DNA from: Halorubrum trapanicum
Lineage (GTDB): Archaea > Halobacteriota > Halobacteria > Halobacteriales > Haloferacaceae
DNA length: 64,000 bases
Assembly: GCF_002355655.1 (NCBI RefSeq)
Contig: NZ_AP017569.1
Location: 992,001 to 1,056,000, forward strand
Direction of reading: 5' to 3'
Below are positions 52,216 to 60,727 of this stretch, one piece after another. Numbering within the stretch: the first letter of the stretch is position 1; each line of letters begins with the position of its first letter. Below the pieces are notes generated by a model. It did not search any database and was not told the DNA's origin. It worked only from the letters and a program-made list of their open reading frames with translations. Both the position numbers and the translations under genes were made by a program.

Positions 52216-53232
52216 ATGGACCTCTCGGTCGTCGTCCCGACGCTCAACGGTCGGGACCGCTTGGCCGCCTGCCTCGACGCGCTGGCGGTCGACGCGCCGG
52301 ACGCCGAGGTGATCGTCGTGAACGGTCCCTCGGCCGACGGCACGACCGGCATGGTTCGCGACCGCGACGGCGTCGACGTGCTGGTCGAGATCTCCGACCG
52401 CACCGTCAACGTCGCCCGCAACGCCGGCATCGAGGTGGCGACGGGCGACGCGGTCGCGCTGGTGGACTACGACAACCGGATCGAGCCGGGGTGGCGGAAC
52501 GCGGTCACCGAGGGGCTCGACGCGGCCCCCGTGGTCTCGGGACCGGTAACGCCCGTCCCGCCGAGCGGGGCGGACGCGGGAGCTGACCGCCCGGACGACG
52601 CGCCGGGCGACGACCCGAGCGAGCCGGAGCGCAACCGGATCGCCGGCCGGGACGTCACCTACTTCGAGAGCGGGAACGTCGCGTTCCGGCGGGACGCCCT
52701 CCGGGACCTCGACGGCTTCGACGAGTACCTCCGGGTCGGCGGCGCGCGCGACGCGGCCCACCGGCTCGCGCGGATGGACCGCGAGGTGGCGTGGCGGCCG
52801 GCGATGGCCGCGCGGAAGGAGCTCCCGACCCCGACCGCCGCGGACGGCGGGCGCAGCGCCCACGAGTGGGGCTGGAAGTACCGCGGGCTCGCCTACCGCC
52901 TGCTGAAGAACTACGGCGTGCGGCCGACCGTCCTCCTCCGAACGGGATCGCACGCGGTCGGCGACGCGCTCGGCGCCGCGAGGGACGTGGTCCGCGGCGA
53001 GTCGACCCCCTCGCGCTGGGCCGCGACGGGCCGCGACGTGCTGGTCGGGCTCACCGGCGGCACCTCCGACGGGCTCGTCGCGCGGCGTCGCGACCGGAGC
53101 CCCGCGCGGAACCCGAACGGGGTCTCGACGCGCGCGGACCGCGCCGTCGCGAAGTACGACCGGCGGGCCGAGACGGGCGGCGAGCGCGTCGGGGCCGAAG
53201 ACGAGGGTGCTGCGGTCGACGACGCCGAGTAG
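52216..53232 (+). CDS. Family 2 glycosyltransferase
   Basis: A 338-residue GT-A glycosyltransferase. The N-terminal nucleotide-sugar domain is MDLSVVVPTLNGRDRLAACLDAL, with VNGPSADGT. The position of the metal-binding DxD is occupied by VDYDNRI. ESGNVAFRRDALRDLDGFDEYL is the usual acceptor segment. The C-terminal basic tail has no transmembrane helix, so the protein is peripheral. An acidic insert (GADAGADRPDDAPGDDPSEPE) is present. Sugar and acceptor are unknown. The promoter box is CTTTTTACC at 52182, 34 nt before the ATG. Confidence 0.88.
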   Translation: MDLSVVVPTLNGRDRLAACLDALAVDAPDAEVIVVNGPSADGTTGMVRDRDGVDVLVEISDRTVNVARNAGIEVATGDAVALVDYDNRIEPGWRNAVTEGLDAAPVVSGPVTPVPPSGADAGADRPDDAPGDDPSEPERNRIAGRDVTYFESGNVAFRRDALRDLDGFDEYLRVGGARDAAHRLARMDREVAWRPAMAARKELPTPTAADGGRSAHEWGWKYRGLAYRLLKNYGVRPTVLLRTGSHAVGDALGAARDVVRGESTPSRWAATGRDVLVGLTGGTSDGLVARRRDRSPARNPNGVSTRADRAVAKYDRRAETGGERVGAEDEGAAVDDAE

Positions 53233-53293
53233 GACCTCGCCGAGTGAGCCCCGGGCCTTTTAACCGGAGCCGCGGCCTACGCTCCGCCAACGA

Positions 53294-54112
53294 ATGGGAC
53301 TCACGAAGCGCATCATCCCCTGTATCGACGTCGACCTCGACGACGACGGTGACGCCGCGGTGTACACCGGCGTCAACTTCGAGAACTTGGAGTACACGGG
53401 CGACCCCGTCGAGCTGGCGAAGAAGTACAACGAGGCGGGCGCCGACGAGTTCGTCTTCCTCGACATCACCGCCAGCGCCGACGGCCGCGAGACGATGCTC
53501 GACGTGGTCAACCGGGTCGCCGACGAGTGTTTCATCCCGCTGACGGTCGGCGGCGGCATCCGCACGAAGGCCGACATCAAGGAGACGCTCCGGGCCGGCG
53601 CGGACAAGGTGTCCATCACGACCGGCGCCCTGGAGCGCCCGAAACTCATCGAAGAGGGCGCGGCCGCGTTCGGCAGCCAGTGCATCGTCATCTCGGTCGA
53701 CGCGCGCCGCCGGTACGACGACGAGGGCGAACACTTCTACGAGGACGAGGACGGCGAGACGGTGTGGTTCGAGTGCACGAAGAAGGGCGGCCGCGAGGGC
53801 ACCGGCATCGACGCCGTCTCGTGGGCGACGGAGGCCGAGGAGCGCGGCGCGGGCGAGCTGTTCGTCAACTCCATCGACAAGGACGGGACGAGGGACGGCT
53901 ACGACGTCCCGCTGATGAAGGCGGTGGGCGAGGCCGTCTCGACTCCCCTCATCGCCTCTTCCGGTTGCGGGAGCCCGGAGGACATGTACGAGGTGTTCAC
54001 CGAGGCGAACGCCGACGCCGGGCTCGCGGCCTCCATCTTCCACTTCGGCGACTACTCCATCGAAGAGACGAAGGCGTACCTCGACGAGCGCGGCGTGCCG
54101 GTGCGCCGCTGA
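53294..54112 (+). CDS. hisF: Imidazole glycerol phosphate synthase, cyclase subunit
   Basis: A 272-residue TIM barrel that closes the imidazole ring in histidine synthesis, paired with the amidotransferase HisH (not in the window). The catalytic Asp12 is in IIPCIDVD; the second catalytic Asp is in VISVDARR. Phosphate-binding loops are [22 protein letters not shown] and the AGADKVSI segment. An acidic YEDEDGE insertion in the central loop is halophile-specific. A TTTTAACC box at about 53259 lies 35 nt before the ATG. Confidence 0.96.
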   Translation: MGLTKRIIPCIDVDLDDDGDAAVYTGVNFENLEYTGDPVELAKKYNEAGADEFVFLDITASADGRETMLDVVNRVADECFIPLTVGGGIRTKADIKETLRAGADKVSITTGALERPKLIEEGAAAFGSQCIVISVDARRRYDDEGEHFYEDEDGETVWFECTKKGGREGTGIDAVSWATEAEERGAGELFVNSIDKDGTRDGYDVPLMKAVGEAVSTPLIASSGCGSPEDMYEVFTEANADAGLAASIFHFGDYSIEETKAYLDERGVPVRR

Positions 54113-54260
54113 GCGCGGCGTCTCGGTGTGACGCTGAGCGCGGCGTTCCGATGTCGCCCTGAACGCGGCGTTCCGAACAGACGTTAACTACTTCAGTAGT
54201 GTGTATTTTTCCGCGTTCGAAACCAACAGTTATTATCCGACGGAGCGCGAACTGTGACGT

Positions 54261-54446
54261 ATGTCCACGTCCACGTCACCCACGCGTGTTCGCGACGGCT
54301 CGCCGGAGCTCGTCTGTAAACGGACCGACGACGGTGACGGCGGCGAGGTGACGTTCTTCGAGCGGGACGTCGACCCGGACGAGCGGACCACCCGGTGGAT
54401 CACGGTCCGCGAGTCCGACTGCGTCCCCCGCGACGAGTGGCGATAG
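54261..54446 (+). CDS. Small conserved haloarchaeal protein (DUF7511-like)
   Basis: A 61-residue protein: SPELVCKRTDDGDGGEVTFFERDVDPDERTTRWITVRESDCVPRDEWR. Two cysteines and a predicted small beta-sheet are visible. It resembles a haloarchaeal family listed as DUF7511, an assignment from memory. A TTATTAT box lies at 54230-54236, 25 nt upstream of the ATG, so it is probably leaderless and monocistronic. The gap to hisF (148 bp) carries three imperfect copies of GAGCGCGGCGTTCCGA-like sequence (54111-54177). Confidence 0.72.
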   Translation: MSTSTSPTRVRDGSPELVCKRTDDGDGGEVTFFERDVDPDERTTRWITVRESDCVPRDEWR

Positions 54447-54474
54447 GAGCGGTTTTACTGCGTTTTTGACGCTC

Positions 54475-54903
54475 ATTTATAAAGCGCTACCAGCGACGCA
54501 ACGGTGAACGCCTCCAAAGCCCCGGCCGCTCGCTTATAAATAGTCGCTGGCGGATCGACGGCGAACACCGCCAAAGCCCCAGCCGATTGCTTATAAATCG
54601 CTGACTGCGGATCGACGGTGAACACCTCCAAAGCCCCAGCCGCGAGGCGGGCACAGGCGAACCACGCTCCTCACTCGTTCGCTCCGATCACTCGTTTCGG
54701 TGCTTGCGTCGCCTGAGCCCGCCTCGCGACTGCCCCTTTGAGTCCCGCCCCGCTCAGCAACGCACCTCACGCCTCCCCAGCCTCGCGGTTCGCTCGGGCT
54801 CCCTCCGGTCGCCCGTCGCTCACCGCGTCCCTCGCGCGTGCGACTCGCGCCCTGCGGGCGCTCGTCGGCACGCGCCGACCGCAGCGTGGTCGTTTATAAA
54901 TAG
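54475..54903 (-). repeat. Structured repeat copy G (candidate RNA) with two extra 57-bp satellites
   Basis: A minus-oriented copy. Stem III pairs 54637-54655 with 54714-54732; on the minus strand it has one U.G and one mismatch. Stem I carries GAC/GTC and GCGCCC-GCA-GGGCGC with tandem GA, distinct from other copies. Stem II closes with CGCGGT/ACCGCG. On the plus strand CAAAGC recurs at 54515, 54572 and 54629, exactly 57 bp apart, each 30 nt after a TTATAAA box. TTTATAAA (54893-54900) ends it. Confidence 0.85.
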
Positions 54904-54916
54904 CGTCGCAGTCCGA

Positions 54917-57013
54917 TCAGTCGTCGTCCGCGGCGGCGCGGTCGGCGAACTGCGGCAGTTCGTCGTCGAGCAGCGCGACCGTCGCCAGCCGGATCGCGTG
55001 CGGCCAGCCGAGCGGGGTCGCGCTGTCGGGCGTCCCGTCGTCGAAGAACTGCTCGGGGAGGTACGTCGTCGGCTCGCAGAGCGTACCGCCCGGCGAGACG
55101 TGCGCGAGCAGGTCGCGGGCCCGGGCCGTCATCTCGGCGGCGCGCGGGTCGTCGTGCGCCGCGAGCAGTGCCGCGAGCTCCGCGCAGGCGTTCGCCCCCC
55201 ACGCGGTCGAGACGGTCCACACCTTCTCGGAGAGCTGGTCCGCCCGTCGCCAGCCGTCGCCCTCGTAGCGGATCAACCCGGTGACCTCGTCGGTCTCGTG
55301 GTGGAGCCCGTCGACGACCGTCTCCACGTGCGAGACCAGCCGGTCGAGGCGCTCGTCGTCGACCGCGCCGACCGCGTCGAACGAGCGGTGCGCGGCCGCG
55401 AGCGCCAGCGTGGCGGAGTCGAGCCGGTCGTCGATCCCGCCGTCGAGCGTCTCGCAGACCGCGTAGCAGCCGCGTTCGGGCACCCAGAGGTCGTCGAGCG
55501 CGTCGTACACCTCGCGGGCCCGGTCGCGGGCGTGCGCGGCGAGGTCCTCGGGCAGCGAGTCGGCGCCCGGCACGGCGTCGGGGTCGTCGAGCGCGTCGGC
55601 GGAGAGACCCTCGCCGTGTCGGCCGAGCTCGCTGTACGCCTCCAAGAACGTCGCGGCGGTGTGCGTGAACCGCCCTGCCGAGTCCTCCCACGCGTTCTGA
55701 CAGACGACCGGGCGGCCGTCCGGTTCGAGCGTCCGGTCGAGCCCCGCGAGCGCGGCGACCAGCGTGCGGTCGAGCCCCTCAGTGTCGACGCCGGCCGCCC
55801 GGGCCCGCGCCAGGTACGCGACGACGCTACCGGTCTGATCGGCCTGGTAGTCGACGTCCGGCCCGTCCTCGATGCGGGCGTTCGCCCACCCGGGCGCGAG
55901 CGCGCCGTCGCGGGGCCACACCCGGTGGGGCCACGAGCCGTCGGGGCGCTGCGTGGCGACGTACATCCGCGCGGAGCGGGCGTGCCAGTCGTCGAGGTCG
56001 AGGCCGAGCGCGTCGGCGGCGCCGAGGAGGAACCCGGATATCTCCGCGTCGTCGCGGAACCACGTGTAGCCGTAGCCGCCGGAGTGCTCGTAGTAGGGGT
56101 CGAAGTCCGGGCCCGCGATCCGGAGCCCGCTGGGGGCGGAGAGCAGCGAGAGGACGCGCAGGTCGGCGACCACGGAGTCGCAGGCGGGCGTCGACTCGGG
56201 CACCGAGGGGAGCGCGTCGGCGGCCGCGTCCGCGAGCGCGTCGACGGTGTCGAGGTCGGCGAAGAGCGCGTCGAGGCGCTCGCGGGCCGCCTCGCGGTCG
56301 GTCTCGGTCCGGTCCGTCAGCAGCGTGGCGACCGTCGCGACGCCGTCCGAGAACGGGACGTCGGCGATCACCTCGCCGGAGAGCCGCTCCTCCTCGTACC
56401 GGTCGCCGTCGCGGTCGCGCGGGAGGTCGGTCGGGTCGTCGGCGAGCAGTTCGGGAAACGTCGCCGGGAGCTGGCCGCGTAGGTCCGCGAAGCCGGTCGC
56501 GCTCGCGAGGAAGTCGTGCTCGTCGGCGTGGTACACCTCGACGGCGTCGTCGAACCGGAGCTGTCCCACGCGGTCGTCGCGGCCGTCGGGCGCGAAGCGG
56601 GCGTAGACGACGAGCGAGGCGTCCGCGGGGTCGACGTCGTTGTCCGCGAACTCGACCGACGCCCGAGTGAGATGCGCGTCGCCGAGCGTGACGTCGTGGC
56701 GGGTCACGGTCGCGCGCGGCGTCTCGTGGACCGTCTCGACCAGCGCGGTGTCGCCGACGTACCGCTGGGTCGTCTCGGCCTCGTCGAGCCACGCCACCTC
56801 GTCGCCGACGGCGAGGCCGATCCGGGACCGGACGAGCCCCGTCCGGCCGGTGAGCGGGTAGCCGAAGTCGCGGAGTTCGCCGTCGTCGCCGACGTGGACG
56901 AGCCGGCCGTCGCCGCCCGAAAACCGGCCGGAGACGGTGCGCCGCTCGCCGGGGAAGCGCGTCCCGTCGCCGGCGTGACGCTTGTAGTCGTCGAGCGCGT
57001 CGCGGAGCTGCAT
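54917..57013 (-). CDS. GH15 glucoamylase-type glycoside hydrolase
   Basis: A 698-residue protein of the archaeal/bacterial glucoamylase family. A beta-sandwich N-terminal domain (about residues 1-280) is followed by an (alpha/alpha)6 barrel. In the barrel, SGGYGYTWFRDDAEI, RPDGSWPHRVWPRDG, QNAWEDSAGRFTHTAATFLEAY with the catalytic-acid region, and EKVWTVSTAWGANACAEL near the catalytic base are clear. It would release glucose from alpha-1,4-glucans. No signal peptide is evident, so it acts on cytoplasmic glucan or maltodextrin. The ATG at 57013 starts MQLRDALDDYKRHAG. It is divergent from GH13 by 104 bp. Confidence 0.9.
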   Translation of the reverse strand: MQLRDALDDYKRHAGDGTRFPGERRTVSGRFSGGDGRLVHVGDDGELRDFGYPLTGRTGLVRSRIGLAVGDEVAWLDEAETTQRYVGDTALVETVHETPRATVTRHDVTLGDAHLTRASVEFADNDVDPADASLVVYARFAPDGRDDRVGQLRFDDAVEVYHADEHDFLASATGFADLRGQLPATFPELLADDPTDLPRDRDGDRYEEERLSGEVIADVPFSDGVATVATLLTDRTETDREAARERLDALFADLDTVDALADAAADALPSVPESTPACDSVVADLRVLSLLSAPSGLRIAGPDFDPYYEHSGGYGYTWFRDDAEISGFLLGAADALGLDLDDWHARSARMYVATQRPDGSWPHRVWPRDGALAPGWANARIEDGPDVDYQADQTGSVVAYLARARAAGVDTEGLDRTLVAALAGLDRTLEPDGRPVVCQNAWEDSAGRFTHTAATFLEAYSELGRHGEGLSADALDDPDAVPGADSLPEDLAAHARDRAREVYDALDDLWVPERGCYAVCETLDGGIDDRLDSATLALAAAHRSFDAVGAVDDERLDRLVSHVETVVDGLHHETDEVTGLIRYEGDGWRRADQLSEKVWTVSTAWGANACAELAALLAAHDDPRAAEMTARARDLLAHVSPGGTLCEPTTYLPEQFFDDGTPDSATPLGWPHAIRLATVALLDDELPQFADRAAADDD

Positions 57014-57117
57014 TACGCGAACACACGCCGCCGGCCGGTATGAAGCTTTGGTGTAATTATTGTTCATTCGTTTAGCGAACGGAAACCCTCAAACCGCGGC
57101 GCGACGAGAGGCGGAGC

Positions 57118-59463
57118 GTGCACGAACCCGGCCCCCCGCGAACGACGAGCGTCGGCGAGCCCGTCGAGCTGGCGCCGCGATCCCCCGACCCCGACGGGAC
57201 CTACCGCTGGACCGTCCGCGACGCGCCCGCCGACAGCGACCTCTCCCCCGGAGACGGTCCGGACCCGGACGCGACGGGCCCGCCGAGTTCGGCGACCGCG
57301 GTCGAGGACGAGGAGCCATCGACCGCGGACGCCTCGTCGGCGGTGCTGCGCGCGGGCGAGACGGGCCGCGGCGACGACCCGGTCGTCCACCTCGCGCCCG
57401 ACGCCCCCGGGACCTACGTCCTCGCGCTCGACGCGCCCGACGGCGTCCACCGCCAGCGCGTCAGGGTCTTCCCCGACGAGCGGCGCGAGGCGGCGATCCG
57501 CGTCTCGGCCGACGACCTCGCCGTCGAGGAGGGCGAGGTCGACCGCGTCTCCCTGCTGTGGCCGCACAACGAGAACCGGCTCGCGCTCGATCACGCCGAG
57601 CGCGACGGCGACGAGTGGGTCGCCTCGGTCCGCGTCCCGCCGGGGCGACACGGCTACGGCTTCGTCCCGAACGGCGACCGCTCGGCGGCGGTTCACGGGG
57701 AGTGCGAGGTGCCCGGCCCCGGCCGACCGCGCCTCTCGCTGGACGCGACAGTCGTCGAGGCCGACGAGCCCGGTGACGACGGAGGGAGCGACCGGCTCCG
57801 ACTGACCGCCGCGGTCGAGCCCGCTCCGGCGGTCGACGAGGTCGAGCGCGGCGGCGACCCGGACGCGCTCGACGCGACGTTCCTCGTCGACGACCGCGAC
57901 GCCGACCCGGAGACGGTCGCGGCGGTCGAGTCGCGCGCGGACGGCCGGACGCTCACGGTCCCGCTCGACGACCTCCCCGAGTCGGTCCGGATCCACGCGG
58001 TCCCGCGCGGCGAGCGGTACGGCGCCGCGGAGACGGTGCGGATCGAGACGGGTGGAACCGACGCGAACTCCGAGGGGGGCGTCGACGACGCGGTCGCGGT
58101 CGCCGACCCGAACCCGACGCCCGAGTGGGCCGAGTCGCCGACGGTCTACGAGGTGTTCGTGCGGTCGTTCGCGGGCGACACGCTGCCGACGACGTTCCGG
58201 GAGATCGAGCGCCGGGTCGAGTACCTGGAGCACCTCGGCGTCGACGCGCTGTGGCTCACCCCCGTCCTCGCGTCGCCGACCGAGCACGGCTACCACGTCA
58301 CCGACTACGACGACACCGCCGCGGACCTCGGCTCCCGCGAGGCGTTCGAGTCCTTGGTCGACGCCTGCCACGACGCCGGGATCCGCGTGATATTCGATCT
58401 GGTGATCAACCACACCTCCCGCGACCACCCCGCCTTCCAGCTCCACTCTGCCGGCGTCGACGCGTACGCCGACCACTACCGGCGGACCGACGGGGCCGCC
58501 GACGTGACCGGGATCGACTGGGCCGAGCTCGGCGAGGGGGACATGCCCGACTACTACTTCGAGTGGGGGCGGATCCCGAACCTCAACTACGACAGCCCGA
58601 CCGTCCGCGAGTGGCTGCTCGGCGTCGTCGACGAGTGGGCCGGCGTCGTCGACGGGTTCCGCGCCGACGTGGCGTGGGGGGTCCCGCACGGCTTCTGGAA
58701 GGAGGTCGCCGACCGCGTCCCGGACGACGTCCTCCTCCTCGACGAGACGATCCCGCACGACCCGTTCTACGGCGAGGGCGAGTTCCACCGCCACTACGAC
58801 ACCTCGCTGTACGAGACGCTCCGCGCGGTCGGCGCGGGCGAGGCGCCGGCGGACGCGGTCGAGACCGCCCTCGCGCGCGGCGAGTGGCTCGGCTTCGACG
58901 ACCCCGCTTCCCAGATGCGCTACGTCGAGAACCACGACGAGGACCGGTACCTCGCCGAGCACGGCCGAGCGGCCCTCCGCGCGGCCGCGGCCGTGACGTT
59001 CACGCTGCCGGGCGCGCCGATGATCTACGCGGGACAGGAGCGCGGCAACGAGACGTACCGGGGCCCGATCCGGTGGCACGACGGCGACAACGGCCTCACC
59101 GAGTTCCACCGCCGGCTGGCCGCGCTGCGCGAGGCGGAACCGCTCCTCCGCGACGGAGCCGTGAGGTTTGACGACCGGGCGGCCGACGCCCGCGTCGTCG
59201 AGGGGGACGCCGAGCGCGTGCTCGCCTACGAGCGGACGCCGCCGGCGGACGGGGCGGCCGACGGCGGCGACGCCGATCGCGACCCGCTCCTCGTCGTCGC
59301 CAACTTCGCCGAGGCGTCGGCGACCGTCGCCGTGCCCGACGGAGTCGAGGCCGACCTGTTCGGGGGCGACGAGGAGATACTCGGAGCGAGCGACGCGAGC
59401 GACGATGAGGCGGAAGACGGCGAGACCAGAATCGAGGTCGACGCGGTCGCGGTCCTCCGCTGA
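57118..59463 (+). CDS. GH13 alpha-amylase-family enzyme
   Basis: A 781-residue alpha-glucan-active enzyme. N-terminal beta domains (about 1-330) are followed by the catalytic TIM barrel, with regions DLVINH, DGFRADVAW (nucleophile Asp517), LLLDETI (acid/base Glu543) and VENHDED (Asp607). The C-terminal beta domain is interrupted by acidic loops. No signal peptide is seen and the start is GTG at 57118, so it is cytoplasmic. Substrate specificity (amylase, neopullulanase or debranching-like) is not settled. It is divergent from GH15 and followed 104 bp later by TrmB, a plausible sugar-sensing regulator of both. Confidence 0.9.
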   Translation: MHEPGPPRTTSVGEPVELAPRSPDPDGTYRWTVRDAPADSDLSPGDGPDPDATGPPSSATAVEDEEPSTADASSAVLRAGETGRGDDPVVHLAPDAPGTYVLALDAPDGVHRQRVRVFPDERREAAIRVSADDLAVEEGEVDRVSLLWPHNENRLALDHAERDGDEWVASVRVPPGRHGYGFVPNGDRSAAVHGECEVPGPGRPRLSLDATVVEADEPGDDGGSDRLRLTAAVEPAPAVDEVERGGDPDALDATFLVDDRDADPETVAAVESRADGRTLTVPLDDLPESVRIHAVPRGERYGAAETVRIETGGTDANSEGGVDDAVAVADPNPTPEWAESPTVYEVFVRSFAGDTLPTTFREIERRVEYLEHLGVDALWLTPVLASPTEHGYHVTDYDDTAADLGSREAFESLVDACHDAGIRVIFDLVINHTSRDHPAFQLHSAGVDAYADHYRRTDGAADVTGIDWAELGEGDMPDYYFEWGRIPNLNYDSPTVREWLLGVVDEWAGVVDGFRADVAWGVPHGFWKEVADRVPDDVLLLDETIPHDPFYGEGEFHRHYDTSLYETLRAVGAGEAPADAVETALARGEWLGFDDPASQMRYVENHDEDRYLAEHGRAALRAAAAVTFTLPGAPMIYAGQERGNETYRGPIRWHDGDNGLTEFHRRLAALREAEPLLRDGAVRFDDRAADARVVEGDAERVLAYERTPPADGAADGGDADRDPLLVVANFAEASATVAVPDGVEADLFGGDEEILGASDASDDEAEDGETRIEVDAVAVLR

Positions 59464-59567
59464 CTGCCGTCGAACCGCGGACGGCGCCCGCGAGAGCGCC
59501 GACGCCGGGGCGGCGGTCTGACGCCCCGGACCGACCCTTATAAGTGCCGCTCGGAAGAGGCGTGCGT

Positions 59568-60629
59568 ATGGACGACCGGACGCTGACCGACCTCCTCCGT
59601 CGCTTCGGGCTCTCGGACAAGGAGGTCGACACCTATCTCAGTCTGCTGGAACACGGCGAGGCGAAGGCGAGCACCGTCGCCGACGCGGCGGGCGTCTCGA
59701 AGCGGTACGTCTACAGCGTGAGCGAGTCGCTGGAGGAGCGCGGCTTCGTCGAGGTGAACGACCACGTCGTGCCGACGACGATCCGCGCGAACCCGCCCGA
59801 CGAGGTGATAGACCGGCTCCGGTCCGACGTGGACGCGATGCGGCCCGGGCTGGCGGAGCGCTACTCCCGCGTGGAGCGCCAGGCCGAGCAGTTCGAGGTG
59901 ATCAAGTCGCGGGCCACCGTGATCAAGCGGATCCGGTCGCTGCTCGCTGACGCCGAAAGCGAGGTCGCGCTGTCGATCACCGCGAAGCAGCTCCCCGAGG
60001 TGAAGGAGGCGCTCGCCGACGCGGTCGACCGCGGCGTGCTCGTCCTGCTCGTGGTCTCCGACGCGGCCGCGGACCTCGACGCGGACGACCCCGCGCTGTC
60101 GGGCGTCGCGAACGTCGTCCGGACGTGGAGCGAGGCGATGCCGACGCTGCTCACCGTCGACTCCGCGGCCGGCGTCGTCTCCCCGCCCGAGCTGCTCCGC
60201 CGGTCGACGACCGACCGACAGGCGATCGCCTTCGCGCAGGAGCAGCTCGCGCCGGTGATCGTCGGCTCCTTCCTCGGGAACTACTGGCCCGCCGCGACCG
60301 AGCTCGCCGTCGCCGATCCGGCGCCGCTCCCGGCCGAGTACACCGACTTCAGGCACACCGTCCTCCAGGCGACGCTGCGGCTCCGCGCCGGCGACCAGCC
60401 GCGGGTGACCGTCGGCGGCCGGTGGACCGACGACGACGAGCCGGCCGAGGTCGTCGGCCGCGTCGTCGAGGCACGACAGGGGATGGTCGAGCCGACGAAC
60501 AACGAGTTCCCGGTCGAGCACTCGCTCGTCGTCGAGACCGACGACGGCGACGTCACCGTCGGGGGCCAGGGCGCGTTCGTCGAGGACGTCGAGGCCGACC
60601 TCGTCCGGATCGAATCCGACGCGGAATAA
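59568..60629 (+). CDS. TrmB-family sugar-sensing regulator
   Basis: A 353-residue TrmB-type regulator. An N-terminal winged helix (DLLRRFGLSDKEVDTYLSLLEHGEAKASTVADAAGVSKRYVYSV) and a coiled-coil-like linker lead into a PLD-like/TrmB C-terminal effector domain, which in Pyrococcus and Halobacterium binds maltose or glucose. Haloarchaeal homologues control gluconeogenesis and glycolysis. Here its neighbours are GH13 and GH15 glucan hydrolases. A CTTATAAG box at 59537-59544 lies 24 nt before the ATG, so it has its own promoter. An upstream in-frame extension is rejected. Confidence 0.9.
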   Translation: MDDRTLTDLLRRFGLSDKEVDTYLSLLEHGEAKASTVADAAGVSKRYVYSVSESLEERGFVEVNDHVVPTTIRANPPDEVIDRLRSDVDAMRPGLAERYSRVERQAEQFEVIKSRATVIKRIRSLLADAESEVALSITAKQLPEVKEALADAVDRGVLVLLVVSDAAADLDADDPALSGVANVVRTWSEAMPTLLTVDSAAGVVSPPELLRRSTTDRQAIAFAQEQLAPVIVGSFLGNYWPAATELAVADPAPLPAEYTDFRHTVLQATLRLRAGDQPRVTVGGRWTDDDEPAEVVGRVVEARQGMVEPTNNEFPVEHSLVVETDDGDVTVGGQGAFVEDVEADLVRIESDAE

Positions 60630-60727
60630 GGCGGCGACGCGGGCGCCGAGTCGCGGTGAATCGGAGCGCCGGAATCCGGGGCGGCGAGCCGGATCGCGCG
60701 GCGGGCGGCGCGTCGCCGCGGCGGCGG

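Noticed and set aside
54475-54640. 57-bp units as a CRISPR array
   Set aside because: The units are directly tandem with no variable spacers and only three copies; they form part of a larger structured element.
57064-59109. 681-codon frame antisense to the GH13 gene
   Set aside because: Low-complexity translation opposite a protein with all catalytic residues.
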